Notes: generated by a model from the letters alone, not told the origin. Numbered from the stretch's first letter, positions 47,058-60,149 are shown. The stretch is 64,000 bases of DNA from Achatina immaculata (GCA_009760885.1 CM019696.1:43494358-43558357); one strand, 5' to 3'. Numbers and translations are program-made.

Positions 47058-47087
47058 ACATATTTTTTGTTTGAACAAAAAATATGT
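47058..47087. other. 30-bp perfect palindrome
   Basis: Arms 47058-47071 and 47074-47087 are exact 14-nt reverse complements around a 2-nt centre (TG). The left arm is ACATATTTTTTGTT. It lies just after the 27-bp array. Confidence 0.95.
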
Positions 47088-47157
47088 CCAGGATGTAGGG
47101 TATGATTACATTTCATAATTTGATGAAAGTTTTTTAACGTTTCATGTAATTAAATTT

Positions 47158-47446
47158 TTTAGAAAAAAAAGTTGTATGAGCAGACTTTGTTTCAAGAAGT
47201 GTACGGCAGAAAGCTATCTTCTCAGGGCGGCAGATGTGTATAGAAGAGGAGAAGAGAGGAGAGGAGAAGAAAGGAGGAGAAGAAGGGATAGGGAAATGCC
47301 ATTTCTTTTCTACTATAAATATCTTATCCAACACACACACACACACACACACACGCAGACACAGACACAGACACGCAGACCCCCACACACGCACACACAC
47401 AACTTTTGACGTCCCTAGACTTGTCCATTATGGAAGCATTAAGCGG
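47158..47446. repeat. Large inverted repeat, left arm
   Basis: This sequence recurs as reverse complement at about 48467-48770. Shared words from outside inward are GTTGTATGAGCA, GAAGTGTACGGCAGAAA, TCAGGGCGGC, a GA-rich tract, TACTATAAATATCTTATCC, a CA run (47329-47402), GACGTCCCTAGACTTGT and CATTAAGCGG. The arms differ mainly in the length of the GA and CA tracts. Confidence 0.9.
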
Positions 47447-47870
47447 GAATTAATCGACTGGTAGTCTACATAAACTAACAATAAATTGTAATAAAAAAGA
47501 ACCTTCACATATATATCACCTTCACGGAGCTCAAAATGGAACGATTATCCGATCTGTTGTCAGACGTCCGGCATATGACATAGTGTTCATTTAAGTCCAG
47601 CATGTGAGGCCGATCTGTGGCAGAAGCTGTGTGCCTGGGATGAGAACCGGCGTACACTGCAGATGAAAGCTTAGATGCTTTATACGGTTCAGTTTCTGGA
47701 TAAGAGGCAAGGGTCCAGACCTCCTCAGACACAAATTCTGTTTCAGGAAATAAATGTTTGTTTCGTTTCAGTCCACAAGATTCAGTTTTTATTGCGATTC
47801 AGTATGAACTATTTATGTTGTTCTGAAAATGCTAAATGTATGTGGCATGGTAAAAACTATTACTAGTGAT
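47447..47870. other. Unique spacer inside the inverted repeat
   Basis: No recognised gene. A 75-codon minus frame (47732-47505) has no family I recognise. Confidence 0.5.
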
Positions 47871-48466
47871 ATGCTACAGCCTGTCTGACTACAGCCTGTC
47901 TGACTACAGCATGTCTGACTACAGCATGTCTGATTACAACCTGTCTGATTACAGCCTGTCTGACTACAGCCTGTCTGATTACAGCATGTCTGACTACAGC
48001 ATGTCTGACTACAGCCTGTCTGACTACAGCATGTCTGACTACAGAATATCTGACTACAGCATGTCTGACTACAGCCTGCCTGACTACAGCATGTCTGACT
48101 ACAGCATGTCTGACTACAGCATGTCTGACTACAGCCTGCCTGATTACAGCATGTCTGACTACAGCATGTCTGATTACAACATTTCTGACTACAGCCTGCC
48201 TGATTACACTATGTCTGACTAGAAGCCTGCTTGATTACAGCATGTCTGACTAAAGCCTGTCTGACTACAACCTGTCTGACTACAGCATGTCTGATTAAAG
48301 CATGTCTGACTGCAGCCTGTCTGACTACAGCAAGTCTGACTACAGCCTGTCTGACTACAGCCTGTCTGACTACAGCATGTCTGACTACAGCATGTCTGAC
48401 TACAGCCTGTCTGATTACAGCATGTCTGACTACAGCCTGTCTGATTACAGCATGTCTGACTACATA
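47871..48466. repeat. 15-bp satellite
   Basis: About 39 units of GACTACAGCATGTCT / GACTACAGCCTGTCT, with a small phase slip near 48220. It lies between the arms of the large inverted repeat. Confidence 0.95.
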
Positions 48467-48770
48467 CCGCTTAATGATTAAATAATAAACAAGTCTAGGG
48501 ACGTCAAAAGTTGTGTGTATGCGTGTCTGTCTGTGTGTGTGTGTGGTTGGATAAGATATTTATAGTAGAAAAGAAATGGCTTTTCCCTGTCCCTTCTTCT
48601 CCTCCTTTCTTCTCCTCTCCTCTCTTCTCCTCTCATCCCTTCTCTGTCCTCTCTCCTCCCATATTCTCATCTCTTCTCTTCTCCTCTTCTATACACATCA
48701 GCCGCCCTGAGAGGAAAGATTTCTGCCGTACACTTCTTGAAACAAAGTTTGCTCATACAACGTTTTTTTT
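48467..48770. repeat. Large inverted repeat, right arm
   Basis: Reverse complement of 47158-47446. The pyrimidine tract at about 48595-48705 is about 60 bp longer than its partner, and the GT run is shorter and less pure. Confidence 0.9.
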
Positions 48771-48861
48771 TAAAAGAGTACCGTACATTTGAAACCTAGG
48801 ACAGCCCGTCTAACCGCAGTATGTGATTCATACAAGTTTACTTAGAATTCACTTATTGAGG

Positions 48862-49480
48862 AGTTCATTCATTCATTCCTTTGCTTGTCCCTTGCGGAAC
48901 TTTGCCTCCTAACAGCTCTCTGTAGGCTTCTCACTTGTGAGCAAGATGGCCTACTCTTGATGCATCCATTTGCAGATCATCAACGATGTCTTTCAGCCAT
49001 CTTCGCCTTGGTATTCTCTCTTTCTTTTTCCCATTATGTATCCTTCCAAGACAGTCTTCTCTAGATTATCATGACTTTTAATGTGTCCAAAATATTTACG
49101 TTTTCACTTTACTAACCAACATTCTTCAATATTAAGTCCTTACAGTATAGACATATTTGTTCTTTTTTGTATCCATGATATTTGAAGAACTCTTCTGTAG
49201 CATTGACAATCAAAAGCACTTATGTGTTTCTTAGCTGTTTTGTTAAGTGTCCAGGTCTCACAGGCATATGTTGCGATGGGAAAGATGCATGCCTTTAAAA
49301 AAGTTATTTTTGTAGTTATGTCTGTTCCTCTTCACAGCTTCTTTAGCTGTTTTACTTTTTGAAAAGCGACAGATGTCCTCCTTTTAATTTCCCTCATTGC
49401 ATCTTCTTTATTAGTTAGTAGTGATCCAAGATATTCTAAACTCTCCAACTCTTTCAGTTTTTCCTCATTGATGGCAGATT
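48862..49480 (-). mobile_element. 5'-truncated RTE-like LINE copy
   Basis: On the minus strand it matches the 3' part of the intact element (about 13155-13780), beginning with the tail read as ATTCATTCATTCCTTTG on plus. Words such as GTCCAGGTCTCACAGGCATA and GCCATCTTCGCCTTGG are complements of the CETWT and RRWLQ coding regions. No long frame is left, so it is an old copy. Confidence 0.9.
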
Positions 49481-50405
49481 AGACAATATACTAAAACAAA
49501 TGATACATGAAGCATACAGACATACACTGACACAAACTTAGAAATGTGCGGGCGTGGATCCTCGCAATCAGTCGTGCAAGACGAATAAATTATATGAAAA
49601 AGAGTAGCTATTCTTGCAGTCTCTGGCATCTGTAATAATATGGTTCTTAAAGTTATGAACATCTGTCACAATCTGATTTCTAAAGCTTTGGACATCAGCG
49701 TAATCTAGGCGTGTCACAAACGAGCGACCGTCCAAAAGTGAGAGCTGTCTGTAGAAGACGTCAGTGGCAGAACCAGACCTGAATGTCATATTCAATGTCT
49801 TCTGACTGTCATGTAAAATGTCTTCTGGTTGGATGGCTTAATTCAGTTTCTGTCAGGTTGTGTTTGTGACAAAGACTATACGTTTTCAGTATCAGAGTAT
49901 TACAAGAAACAGTTTTAAATGTTGCTGTTAACAGATTGTAATTTGACCTTAGTGTCTGCTATGTATTCTGTTCAACATGTTACACGATATGTCATTGTTC
50001 AGTATGTGTATACATTCTTTCATCATTTAATGTGTATGTACTACGTTATGTCGATAATTTTTATACTGATGAGTTTCAGGAAATGTGTATGATTGTTTTC
50101 TTGTTGAGCTTGTAGCTTCCTGGTGTACACATTCTTGAAGCTAAAACTATGCGCGAAACAAACTTCAGCACCTCATTTCCTGATGTTTCGTGTCACTGCT
50201 CTGACTACGTGTCTGAAAATTTCACTTTATATTCGTGAAAGATGCTTGATTATTTCTCGGAAATGTCTCTTTATATTCGTGAATTGCTTGTTTGTTTCAT
50301 GGAAATATCCCTTTACATGTGTGAAATTTGCTTGTTTATTTCGTGGAAATGTCCCATTCATCGGCTGCAAGAACTGCGGAAGATGCAACTCATTTTTAAC
50401 AGCAT
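49481..50405. other. Mostly unique stretch
   Basis: A minus frame at 49795-49568 contains three 11-residue steps (DVQSFRNQIVT, DVHNFKNHIIT, DARDCKNSYSF), that is, a 33-bp periodicity. Near 50225-50360 three degenerate copies of a unit with TTTCGTGGAAATGTCCC occur. Neither has other support for being a gene. Confidence 0.5.
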
Positions 50406-50408
50406 ACT

Positions 50409-51108
50409 TTATGCAGCGACAGATACACTTGTCAGAAAGAAATATACACTTGTCAGAAAGAAATATACACTTGTCAGAAAGAAATATGCACTTGTCAGAA
50501 AGAAATATACACTTGTCAGAAAGAAACATACACTTGTCAGAAAGAAATATACACTTGTCAGAAAGAAACATAAACTTGTCAGAAAGAAACATACACTTGT
50601 CAGAAAGAAACATACACTTATCAGAAAGAAACATACACTTGTCAGAAAGAAACATACACTTATCAGAAAGAAACATACACTTATCAGAAAGAAACATACA
50701 CTTATCAGAAAGAAACATACACTTATCAGAAAGAAACATACACTTGTCAGAAAGAAACATACACTTGTCAGAAAGAAATATACACTTGTCAGAAAGAAAT
50801 ATACACTTGTCAGAAAGAAACATACACTTGTCAGAAAGAAATATACACTTGTCAGAAAGAAATATACACTTGTCAGAAAGAAACATACACTTGTCAGAAA
50901 GAAATATACACTTGTCAGAAAGAAACATAAACTTGTCAGAAAGAAACATACACTTGTCAGAAAGAAACATACACTTATCAGAAAGAAACATACACTTGTC
51001 AGAAAGAAATATACACTTGTCAGAAAGAAACATACACTTGTCAGAAAGAAATATACACTTGTCAGAAAGAAACATACACTTGTCAGAAAGAAACATACAC
51101 TTGTGAGA
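50409..51108. repeat. 21-bp satellite
   Basis: About 33 units contain ATACACTTGTCAGAAAGAAA. Variants are mainly ATA/ACA before the core and GTC/ATC within it. Frames of up to 420 codons on both strands are satellite translations. Confidence 0.95.
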
Positions 51109-51237
51109 ATGTTGAGAAACACACATTTGTCAGAAATAAACATACAATTGTGTATACTGTTCTTGAGAACACATAGCACTCTTCTTTCGCTAGGAATTAA
51201 GTGTAAACATCTTCTGTGATAAATCTCCACCTTATTC

Positions 51238-51683
51238 CTGTTCTCCATGTTCTCCCTGTTCTCCCTGTTCTCCCTGTTCTCCATGTTCTCCCTGTTCTCC
51301 ATGTTCTCCATGTTCTCCCTGTTCTCCTTGTTCTCCCTGTTCTCCCTGTTCTCCCTGTTCTCCATGTTCTCCCTGTTCTCCTTGTTCTCCCTGTTCTCCA
51401 TGTTCTCCCTGTTCTCCATGTTCTCCCTGTTCTCCCTGTTCTCCATGTTCTCCATGTTCTCCTTGTTCTCCCTGTTCTCCCTGTTCTCCATGTTCTCCCT
51501 GTTCTCCATGTTCTCCATGTTCTCCATGTTCTCCCTGTTCTCCTTGTTCTCCCTGTTCTCCATGTTCTCCCTGTTCTCCATGTTCTCCATGTTCTCCCTG
51601 TTCTCCATGTTCTCCCTGTTCTCCATGTTCTCCCTGTTCTCCATGTTCTCCATGTTCTCCCTGTTCTCCATGTTCTCCCTGCC
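51238..51683. repeat. 9-bp satellite
   Basis: About 50 units alternate TTCTCCCTG, TTCTCCATG and TTCTCCTTG. The complement reads Gly-Glu-Gln/His triplets. Confidence 0.95.
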
Positions 51684-51689
51684 CAGTCA

Positions 51690-52110
51690 AAACATAAACT
51701 GCCTGAGGCTGTTGTTCCACTTGTTTACAGTCACGCAATATCCGGCTAATCCCATATTAACGTGGAAAAAAAAACAGGACAGGAGAACAAATACGTTTTT
51801 GAGTGGATGAAACTACCGGCATCAAGCACGCATTGGCACGGCCATGTTGGTGATTTAGGTCAAATCTGTCCCAGCAGCCAGTGAAATAACTTGACACAGC
51901 CATGTCGGGTGTTTTTGGTCTAAGTCTGTCCCAGCCGTCACTCAAGTCTGAAATAACTTGACACAGCCATGTCCATGTTTTATGTCTAAGTCTGTTCCAG
52001 ATGTCACTCAAGTCTGAAATAACTTAGCACGCTTGATAAGTTTCATGTCCCAAGTGCTCCAGTCGAGACTAATTTTTTTTTTCCTTCAAGATATAAAGTA
52101 CTGCCCTTGT
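51690..52110. other. Unique stretch with a short 70-bp direct repeat
   Basis: At about 51840-52033 three diverged copies share AATAACTTGACACAGCCATG and AAGTCTGTCCCAG words. No gene is seen. Confidence 0.6.
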
Positions 52111-52144
52111 TCAAGGTAACTTGCATTCAACAACATCACTGTAA

Positions 52145-54210
52145 ACATGAAAGTTCTCTAAGTTACTGCGAACATGAAAGTTCTGTAAGGTGCTGTAAAC
52201 TTGAAAGTTTTCTCAGGTGCTTTGAAAATGAACGTTCTGTCAGATACTATGAACATGAAAGTTTTATCAGATACTGTGAACATGAAAGTTCTATCAGATA
52301 CTGTGAACATGAAAGTTCTATCAGATACTGTGAACATGAAAGTTCTCTCAGGCGCTGTGAGCATGAACGTTATCTCAGGTACTGTGAACATGAAAGTTCT
52401 CTCAGCTAATGTGAACATGAAAGTTCTATCAGATACTGTGAACATGACAGTTCTTTCAGCTACTTATGACGTGAAATTGTTCTCATGTGCTGTTAATATG
52501 AAAAATTTCCTTCATGTATTGTGAAAACGAAAGTTCTTTCACGTATTATGAACATGGAATTTCTCTCAGATACTGTGAACTTGAAAGTATTTCATGTACT
52601 GTGAACACGAACGTTCTCTCAGATAATGGAAGCATGAAAGTTCTATCAGATACTGTGAACATGAATGTTCTTTCAGGTACAATGAACACGAACGTTCTCT
52701 CAGGTAATGGAAGCATGAAAGTTTTCTCAGGTACTGTGAACATGGAAGTTCTCTCGGTTACTTTTAATATGAAAGTTCTCTCATATACTGTGAACATGAA
52801 AGTTCTCTCGAGTATTGAGAACATCAGAGTTCTCTCAGTTGCTGTGAAAGTAGAAGTTTTGTCAGATACTGGGAACGTGAAAATTCTTTCAGTTACTGTG
52901 AACATGGAATTTCTTTCAGTTACTTCATATATGAAAGTTCTCTCAGACACTGTTAACATGGAAGTTCTCTCAGGTACTGTGAACATAAATGTTCTCTCAG
53001 GTACTATCCACGTGGTTGTTCTCTTAGGTCCTGTAAACATGAAAGTTCTCTCAGGTTCTGCGAACATGAAATTTCTCTCAGATACTGTGAACATGAAATG
53101 TATCTCAGATACTGTGAACATGAAATTTCTCTCAGGTTCTGCGAACATGAAATTTCTCTCAGATACTGTGAACATGAAATTTCTCTCAGATACTGTGAAC
53201 ATGAAATTTCTCTCAGATACTGTGAACATGAAATTTCTCTCAGATACTGTGAACAAGAAATTTCTCTCAGATACTGTGAACATGAAATTTCTCTCAGATA
53301 CTGTGAACATGAAATTTCTCTCAGATATTGTGAACATGAAATGTATCTCAGATACTGTGAACATGAAATTTCTCTCAGATACTGTGAACATGAAATTTCT
53401 CTCAGATACTGTGAACAAGAAATTTCTCTCAGATACTGTGAACATGAAATTTCTCTCAGATACTGTGAACATGAAATTTCTCTCAGATACTGTGAACATG
53501 AAATGTATCTCAGATACTGTGAACATGAAATTTCTCTCAGATACTGTGAACATGAAATTTCTCTCAGATACTGTGAACATGAAATTTCTCTCAGATACTG
53601 TGAACATGAAATGTATCTCAGATACTGTGAAAATGAAATGTATCTCAGTTACTATGAACATGAAATTTCTCTCAGGTACTGTGAACATGAAATTTCTCTC
53701 AGATACTGTGAACATGAAATGTATCTCAGATACTGTGAACATGAAATGTATCTCAGATACTGTGAACATGAAATTTCTCTCAGATACTGTGAACATGAAA
53801 TGTATCTCAGGTACTGTGAACATGAAATGTATCTCAGGTACTGTGAACATGAAATGTATCTCAGATACTGTGAACATGAAATGTATCTCGGGTACTGTGA
53901 ACATGAAATGTATCTCAGGTACTGTGAACATGGAATGTATCTCAGGTACTGTGAACATGGAATGTATCTCAGGTACTGTGAACATGGAATGTTAGCTGAT
54001 GTGAACATGAAATTTCTGTCAGGTGCTGTGAAAAAGAAAGTTCTGTCACGAGCTGTGAATATAAAAGTTCTTTCAAGAGCTGTGGACATGAAAGTTCTTT
54101 CAAGAGCTGTGGACATGAAAGTTCTGTCAAGAGCTATGAACATGAAAATTCTGTCAGGTGCTTTGAACATGAAAGTTCTGTCAGGTGATGTGAGCATGAA
54201 AGAAGTTCTG
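52145..54210. repeat. 27-bp satellite
   Basis: About 76 units contain TACTGTGAACATGAAATTTC and TCTCAGA. The core (53050-53990) is nearly uniform with two unit types (AAATTTCTCTCAG and AAATGTATCTCAG), while both flanks diverge (AAAGTTCT, GGTGCTG). Frames of nearly 500 codons on both strands follow from the 27-bp period. Confidence 0.95.
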
Positions 54211-54424
54211 TCAGCTGCTAGCAGCTTCAACCTAGACCTCATTCAGATAAGTGTGTCATGATAACAGATCGTGTCGGGGGCACGAGGATGATTAAAATGT
54301 TTCTTCAAAGCTGTAAAAAAAATCCAGTTTCATGGGATCATATTGTACATATAAAAACAAAGTATATTTCTAGACAGCAAGTGGAAACTAGACAGAATTC
54401 AACAAGTTGATCGGTTCGTCAGTC

Positions 54425-55820
54425 ACTTGCTTGTACTTGCGGAACTTTGCCTCCCTAACAGCTCTCATGTAGGCCTCTCATTTGTAAGAAAGATGGGCTG
54501 CTGCTGATGTATCCATTTGCAGATTATCAATGATGTCTTGCAGCCATCTTCGCCTTGGTATTCCTCTCGTTCTTTTTCTCATTATCTAACCTTCCAAGAC
54601 AGTCGTCTCTAAATTATCACGAAATTTATTGTCCAAAATATTTAAGTTCCCTCTTTACTAGCCAGACTTCTTCAATATTTAGTTCTCGGAGTATGAATAT
54701 ATTTGTTCTTTTTTTTTGTAACCATGATATTTGAAGAGCTCTTCTTTAGCATTTACATTCACAAGCATTTATGTCTTTCTCAGCTGTTTTGTTAAGTGTC
54801 CAGGTCTCACAGGTATATGTTGCGATGGGAAAGATGCATGCCCTTAAAAATCTTATTTTTGTAGTTCTGTCTATTCCTCTCAACAGATTCTTTGTTTGTT
54901 TTACTTTCAGAAGAGCGATATGTATCCTCCTTTTAATTTCCCTCATCATTATTAGTTAGTAGTGATCCATGATATTCAAAACTTTCCACCTCTTCCAATT
55001 TTTCCTCATTGATTCATATTTCAGCTGCCTTATTTGTTTTGTCAGTTGTCATCAATTTAGTTTTCTTCGCATTAAGATAGAGGTTTTCCTATTCACTATT
55101 CTTACGGACTGACATAATTAGTTTTTCAATTCCTTTTTGTGTTGTGGACAGTAATACTGTGTTATCAGCATATCTAATCTCTGGTAATTTATAACCTCCA
55201 TTTGTTATGGCATCGTAATTTTCTTTGTCTATGTCTTCTCTAACATTCCTCATTATATTTTCAGTATTCAAGTTAAATAAGTAAGGCGACAATATGCACC
55301 CCTGACAGACCCCTTGTTTTATGTCAAACCAAGTTGTTATTTCACCATTTATTCTTACTGCCGCTTGTTGGTCTAGATACAGCAGTGATGTTAATTGTAC
55401 CAAATGTCTTGGAAATCCCATTTTTCCATTATTTCCCAAAGTTTCTGGTGTTGTACACAATCAAATGCCTTTGAATACTCTATAAAAGATAAATACAGAT
55501 TCACATTAAACTCTCTGCATTTCTCTATTATTAATCTTAGATTGAATATGTGATCTCTTGATCATCTTCCTTGCCTGAAACCAGCTTGGACCATATTGAC
55601 TTATTCTTCTATTTTCTTTTGAAGTCTACCCATTATGATTTTTAACAGAATTTTACTGGCATGACTAATCAGGGAAACAGTTCTGTAGTTTGTGCATAAT
55701 TTCAACGTGCTCTTTTTTGACAGTGGTAAGAATACAGTTCTTTTCCATTCTTTTGGCCAAATACCTGAATGCCATATCTTTTTACATAGCGCATGATAGA
55801 TTGTTGCACAAGTCAGTGTC
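54425..55820 (-). mobile_element. 5'-truncated RTE-like LINE copy, decayed
   Basis: On the minus strand it covers the intact element from about 12360 to the 3' end. Remaining frames show KLCTNYRTVSLISHASKIL (55822-55601), GVCQGCILSPYLFNLNTENI and RYADNTVLLS (55460-55089), and ACIFPIATYTCETWTLNK (54949-54746). The catalytic YADD reads YADN, and several frameshifts separate the pieces. The GAAT tail is not clear. Confidence 0.92.
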
Positions 55821-56221
55821 ACATATTGGGAGCATCACTATCATTGTATATTTTTTAAATGTCTTGAGACAATATGCGATGAAAGAAAAGGTCACGAGAT
55901 AAATATGTATACAGGCTTATATAAACTAGCCTGGGATCTGTATACACATTAGCAACTTGGAGGGTGGTGGTTGTGGGAAGATGGAGAGGGTAGGGGAGTG
56001 CTGATTACTTAAAAATATAAAACATTGCACACGATGGTGGCCACAGACTCCCAGGTTTTGGTGGTCCAAGCGTTTTAAATCATCAGACAAAGAAAATAAT
56101 TTTTTTTTGGTAACTTCTCTCAGTTCAGACTTGCTTCTGCTGGACAAGATGAGAACTGTTGTTCTTTCAGGTCATTAGAGTAGTGAAGGGGATAACGTGA
56201 TGTTGCCGTGCGGGTGGGGGG
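55821..56221. other. Non-satellite stretch, no gene seen
   Basis: Unique-looking sequence between the LINE fragment and the next array. The short frames in it match nothing I recognise. Confidence 0.5.
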
Positions 56222-57405
56222 TTGAACAGGGAGTGAGAAGAGAGTGTTAGTGGGGTGTCGTGTCTCTGAGTGGTAGTAGAGAGTGTAGTGGGTTGTCGTG
56301 TCTCTGAGTGGTGGTAGAGAGTGTTAGTGGGGTGTCGTGTCTCTGAGTGGTAGTAGAGAGTGTAGTGGGGTGTCGTGTCTCTGAGTGGTGGTAGAGAGTG
56401 TTAGTGGGGTGTCGTGTCTCTGAGTGGTAGTAGAGAGTGTAGTGAGTTGTCGTGTCTCTGAGTGGTGGTAGAGAGTGTTAGTGGGTTGTCTTATCTCTGA
56501 GTGGTGGTAGAGAGTGTTAGTGGGTTGTCTTATCTCTGAGTGCTAGTAGAGAGTGTAGTGGGTTGTCGTGTCTCTGAGTGGTGGTAGAGAGTGTTAGTGG
56601 GTTGTCTTATCTCTGAGTGCTAGTAGAGAGTGTAGTGGGTTGTCGTGTCTCTGAGTGGTGGTAGAGAGTGTTAGTGGGTTGTCTTATCTCTGAGTGCTAG
56701 TAGAGAGTGTAGTGGGTTGTCGTGTCTCTGAGTGGTGGTAGAGAGTGTTAGTGGGTTGTCTTATCTCTGAGTGCTAGTAGAGAGTGTAGTGGGTTGTCGT
56801 GTCTCTGAGTGGTGGTAGAGAGTGTAGTGGGGTGTCGTGTCTCTGAGTGGTAGTAGAGAGTGTAGTGGGTTGTCGTGTCTCTGAGTGGTGGTAGAGAGTG
56901 TAGTGGGGTGTCGTGTCTCTGAGTGGTAGTAGAGAGTGTAGTGGGTTGTCGTGTCTCTGAGTGGTGGTAGAGAGTGTAGTGGGTTGTCGTGTCTCTGAGT
57001 GGTGGTAGAGAGTGTAGTGGGTTGTCGTGTCTCTGAGTGGTGGTAGAGAGTGTAGTGGGTTGTCGTGTCTCTGAGTGGTGGTAGAGAGTGTAGTGGGGTG
57101 TCGTGTCTCTGAGTGGTAGTAGAGAGTGTAGTGGGGTGTCGTGTCTCTGAGTGGTGGTAGAGAGTGTAGTGGGGTGTCGTGTCTCTGAGTGGTGGTAGAG
57201 AGTGTAGTGGGTTGTCGTGTCTCTGAGTGGTGGTAGAGAGTGTAGTGAGTTGTCGTGTCTCTGAGTGGTGGTAGAGAGTGTAGTGGGTTGTCGTGTCTCT
57301 GAGTGGTGGTAGAGAGTGTAGTGGGTTGTCGTGTCTCTGAGTGGTGGTAGAGAGTGTAGTGGGTTGTCGTGTCTCTGAGTGGTGGTAGAGAGTATAGCGG
57401 GTTGT
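56222..57405. repeat. 38/39-bp satellite
   Basis: About 31 units contain GTGTAGTGGGTTGTCGTGTC and TCTGAGTGGTGGTAGAGA. In 56480-56800 a 39-bp variant (TTGTCTTATCTCTGAGTGCT) alternates with the 38-bp unit, forming a 77-bp dimer repeated four or five times. Confidence 0.95.
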
Positions 57406-60149
57406 GCTTATATAAAATTGTAGTAGCTTATATCAGATGTTAGTAGATTATATCAGATGTTAGAAGATTATATCAGATGTTAGTAGATTATATCAGATGT
57501 TAGCGACTTATATCAGATGTTAGTGACTTATATCAGATGTTATTAACTTGTATCTGATGTTAATGACTTTATCAGATGTTGGTGACAGATCAGATGTTGG
57601 TGACTTATATCAGATGTTAATGACTTATATCAAATGTTAGTGACATTAGATGTTGATGACTTGGATGTTTGTGACAGATCAGATGTTAATGACTTATATC
57701 AGATGTTAGCATCTTATATCAGATGTTAGTGGCTTATGTCATATATTGGTGACTTCTGTCAGATGTTAGTGGCTTATATCATATGTTAGTCACTGATATC
57801 AAATTGTGATGACTTATATCAGATGTTACTGACTTATATCAGATTTTGATGACTTAGATGTTAGTATCTTATATCAGATATTAATGACGTATATCAGATG
57901 TTGGAGGTTTATATCAGATGTTTGTATCTTTTATCACATGTTAGTGACTTATATCAGATGTTAGTATCGTATATCAGATGTTAATATCGTTTATCAGATG
58001 TTAATTACTTATATTAGATGTAAATATCTTATATCAGACGTTTGTATCTTTTATCACATGTTAGTGACTTATATCAGATGTTAGTATCGTATACCAGATG
58101 TTAATATCGTTTATCAGATGTTAATTACTTATATTAGATGTAAATATCTTATATCAGATTTTAGTGGCTTATATCAGATCTTAATGACTTATATCAGATG
58201 TTAATGGCTTATATCAGATGTTAATGACTTATTTCAGATGTTGGTAACTTATATCAGATGTTGGAAGGTTATATAAAATGTTAGTGGCTTATTTCAGATG
58301 TTAGTGACTTATATCAGATGGTAGTAGTTATATCAAATGTTAATGGCTTATATCAGATGTTGGTTCCTTTTATCAGATGTTGGTGACTTATGTCAGATGT
58401 TAGTGGTTTTATATCAGATGTTAGTGGCTTATATCATATGTTAGTGACTTATATCAGATGTTGGAGGCTTATTTCAGATGTTGGAGGCTTATATCAGATG
58501 TTACTGACTTATATCAGATGTTAGTTTCTTATATCAGCTATTATTGACTTACATCAGATGTTAGTGGCTTATTTCAGATGTTAATGACTTTATCAGATTT
58601 TGGAGGCTTATATCAGATGTTAGAGACTTATATCAGATGTTATTGGCTTATATCAAATGGTAATGGCTTATATCAGATGTTAGTTTCTTATATCAGCTAT
58701 TATTGACTTACATCAGATGTTAGTGACTTATATCAGATTTTGCTGACTTATATCAGATGTTAATGGCTTATATCAGATGTTAATGACTTATTTCAGATGT
58801 TGGTAACTTATATCAGATGTTGGAAGGTTATATAAAATGTTAGTGGCTTATTTCAGATGTTAGTGACTTATATCAGATGGTAGTAGTTATATCAAATGTT
58901 AATGGCTTATATCAGATGTTGGTTCCTTTTATCAGATGTTGGTGACTTATGTCAGATGTTAGTGGTTTTATATCAGATGTTAGTGGCTTATATCATATGT
59001 TAGTGACTTATATCAGATGTTGGAGGCTTATTTCAGATGTTGGAGGCTTATATCAGATGTTAATGACTTACACCAGATGTTAGTTGCTTATATCATCTGT
59101 TAGTGGCTTAGATAAGATTTTAGGGCTTATTTCGGATGTTAATGACTTTTATCAGATTTTGGAGGCTTATATCAGATGTTAGAGACTTATATCAGATGTT
59201 ATTGGCTTATATCAAATGGTAATGGCTTATATCAGATGTTAGTTTCTTATATCAGCTATTATTGACTTACATCAGATGTTAGTGGCTTATATCAGATTTT
59301 GCTGACTTATATCAGATGTTGGTGGCTTATTTCAAATGTTATGGGTTATATCAGATGTTAGTAGCTTATTTGAGATGTTAGTGGCTTATATCAGATATTG
59401 GTGTCATATATCAGATGTTAGTGGCTTATTTCAGATGTTGGTAGCTTACGTGAGATGTTAGTGACTTTTTTCACATGTTAGTGGATTATCTCATATTTTT
59501 TAGACTTATATCAGATGTTAGTGGCTTATTTCAGATGTTAGTGGCTTATATTAGATGTTGGTGACTTAATTCAAATGTTAATGGCTTGTTTCAGGTTTTA
59601 TTGGCTTATTTCAGATGTTAGTGGCTTATTTCAGATGTAAGTGGCTTATATCATATGTTAATGACTTATGTTTGTGGCCTATATCAGATGTTATTGACGT
59701 ATATGAGATGTTGGTGGCTTATTTCAGATGTTAATGACTTTTTTCACATGTTGGAGGCTTATATCAGATGTTAGTGGCTTATATCAGATGTTAGAGGCTT
59801 ATGTTGGAGCCTTATATCAGATGTTGGAGGCTTATATCAGATGTTAGAGGCTTATATCAGATGTTAGAGGCTTATATCAGATGTTGGGGGCTTATATCAG
59901 ATTTTGGAGGCTTATATCAGATGTTGGAGGCTTATATCAGATGTTGGAGGCTTATATCAGATTTTGGAGGCTTATATCAGATGTTGGAGGCTTATATCAG
60001 ATGTTGGGGGCTTATATCAGGTGTTGGAGGCTTATATCAGATGTTGGGGGCTTATATCAGATGTTGGAGGCTTATATCAGATGTTGGAGGCTTATGTTGG
60101 AGGCTTATATCAGATGTTGGGGGCTTATATCAGATGTTGGGGGCTTATA
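57406..60149. repeat. 20-bp satellite
   Basis: About 135 units of CTTATATCAGATGTTAGTGA with many variants. A block at about 58200-58500 recurs after about 559 bp, and one near 57920 recurs after about 120 bp. The last 350 bp are the most uniform (AGATGTTGGAGGCTTATATC). Confidence 0.95.

Noticed and set aside
51232..51738. Collagen-like Gly-X-Y frame on the minus strand
   Set aside because: It is the translation of a 9-bp TTCTCC-based simple array. Gly at every third position follows from the period, and the X-Y residues are only Glu, Gln and His without Pro.
50123..54261. Long open frames of 300-490 codons on both strands, apparently repeat proteins
   Set aside because: They fall exactly on 21-, 9- and 27-bp arrays, whose periods are multiples of three, and are open on both strands and in several frames at once. 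No non-repetitive domain or start context supports them.
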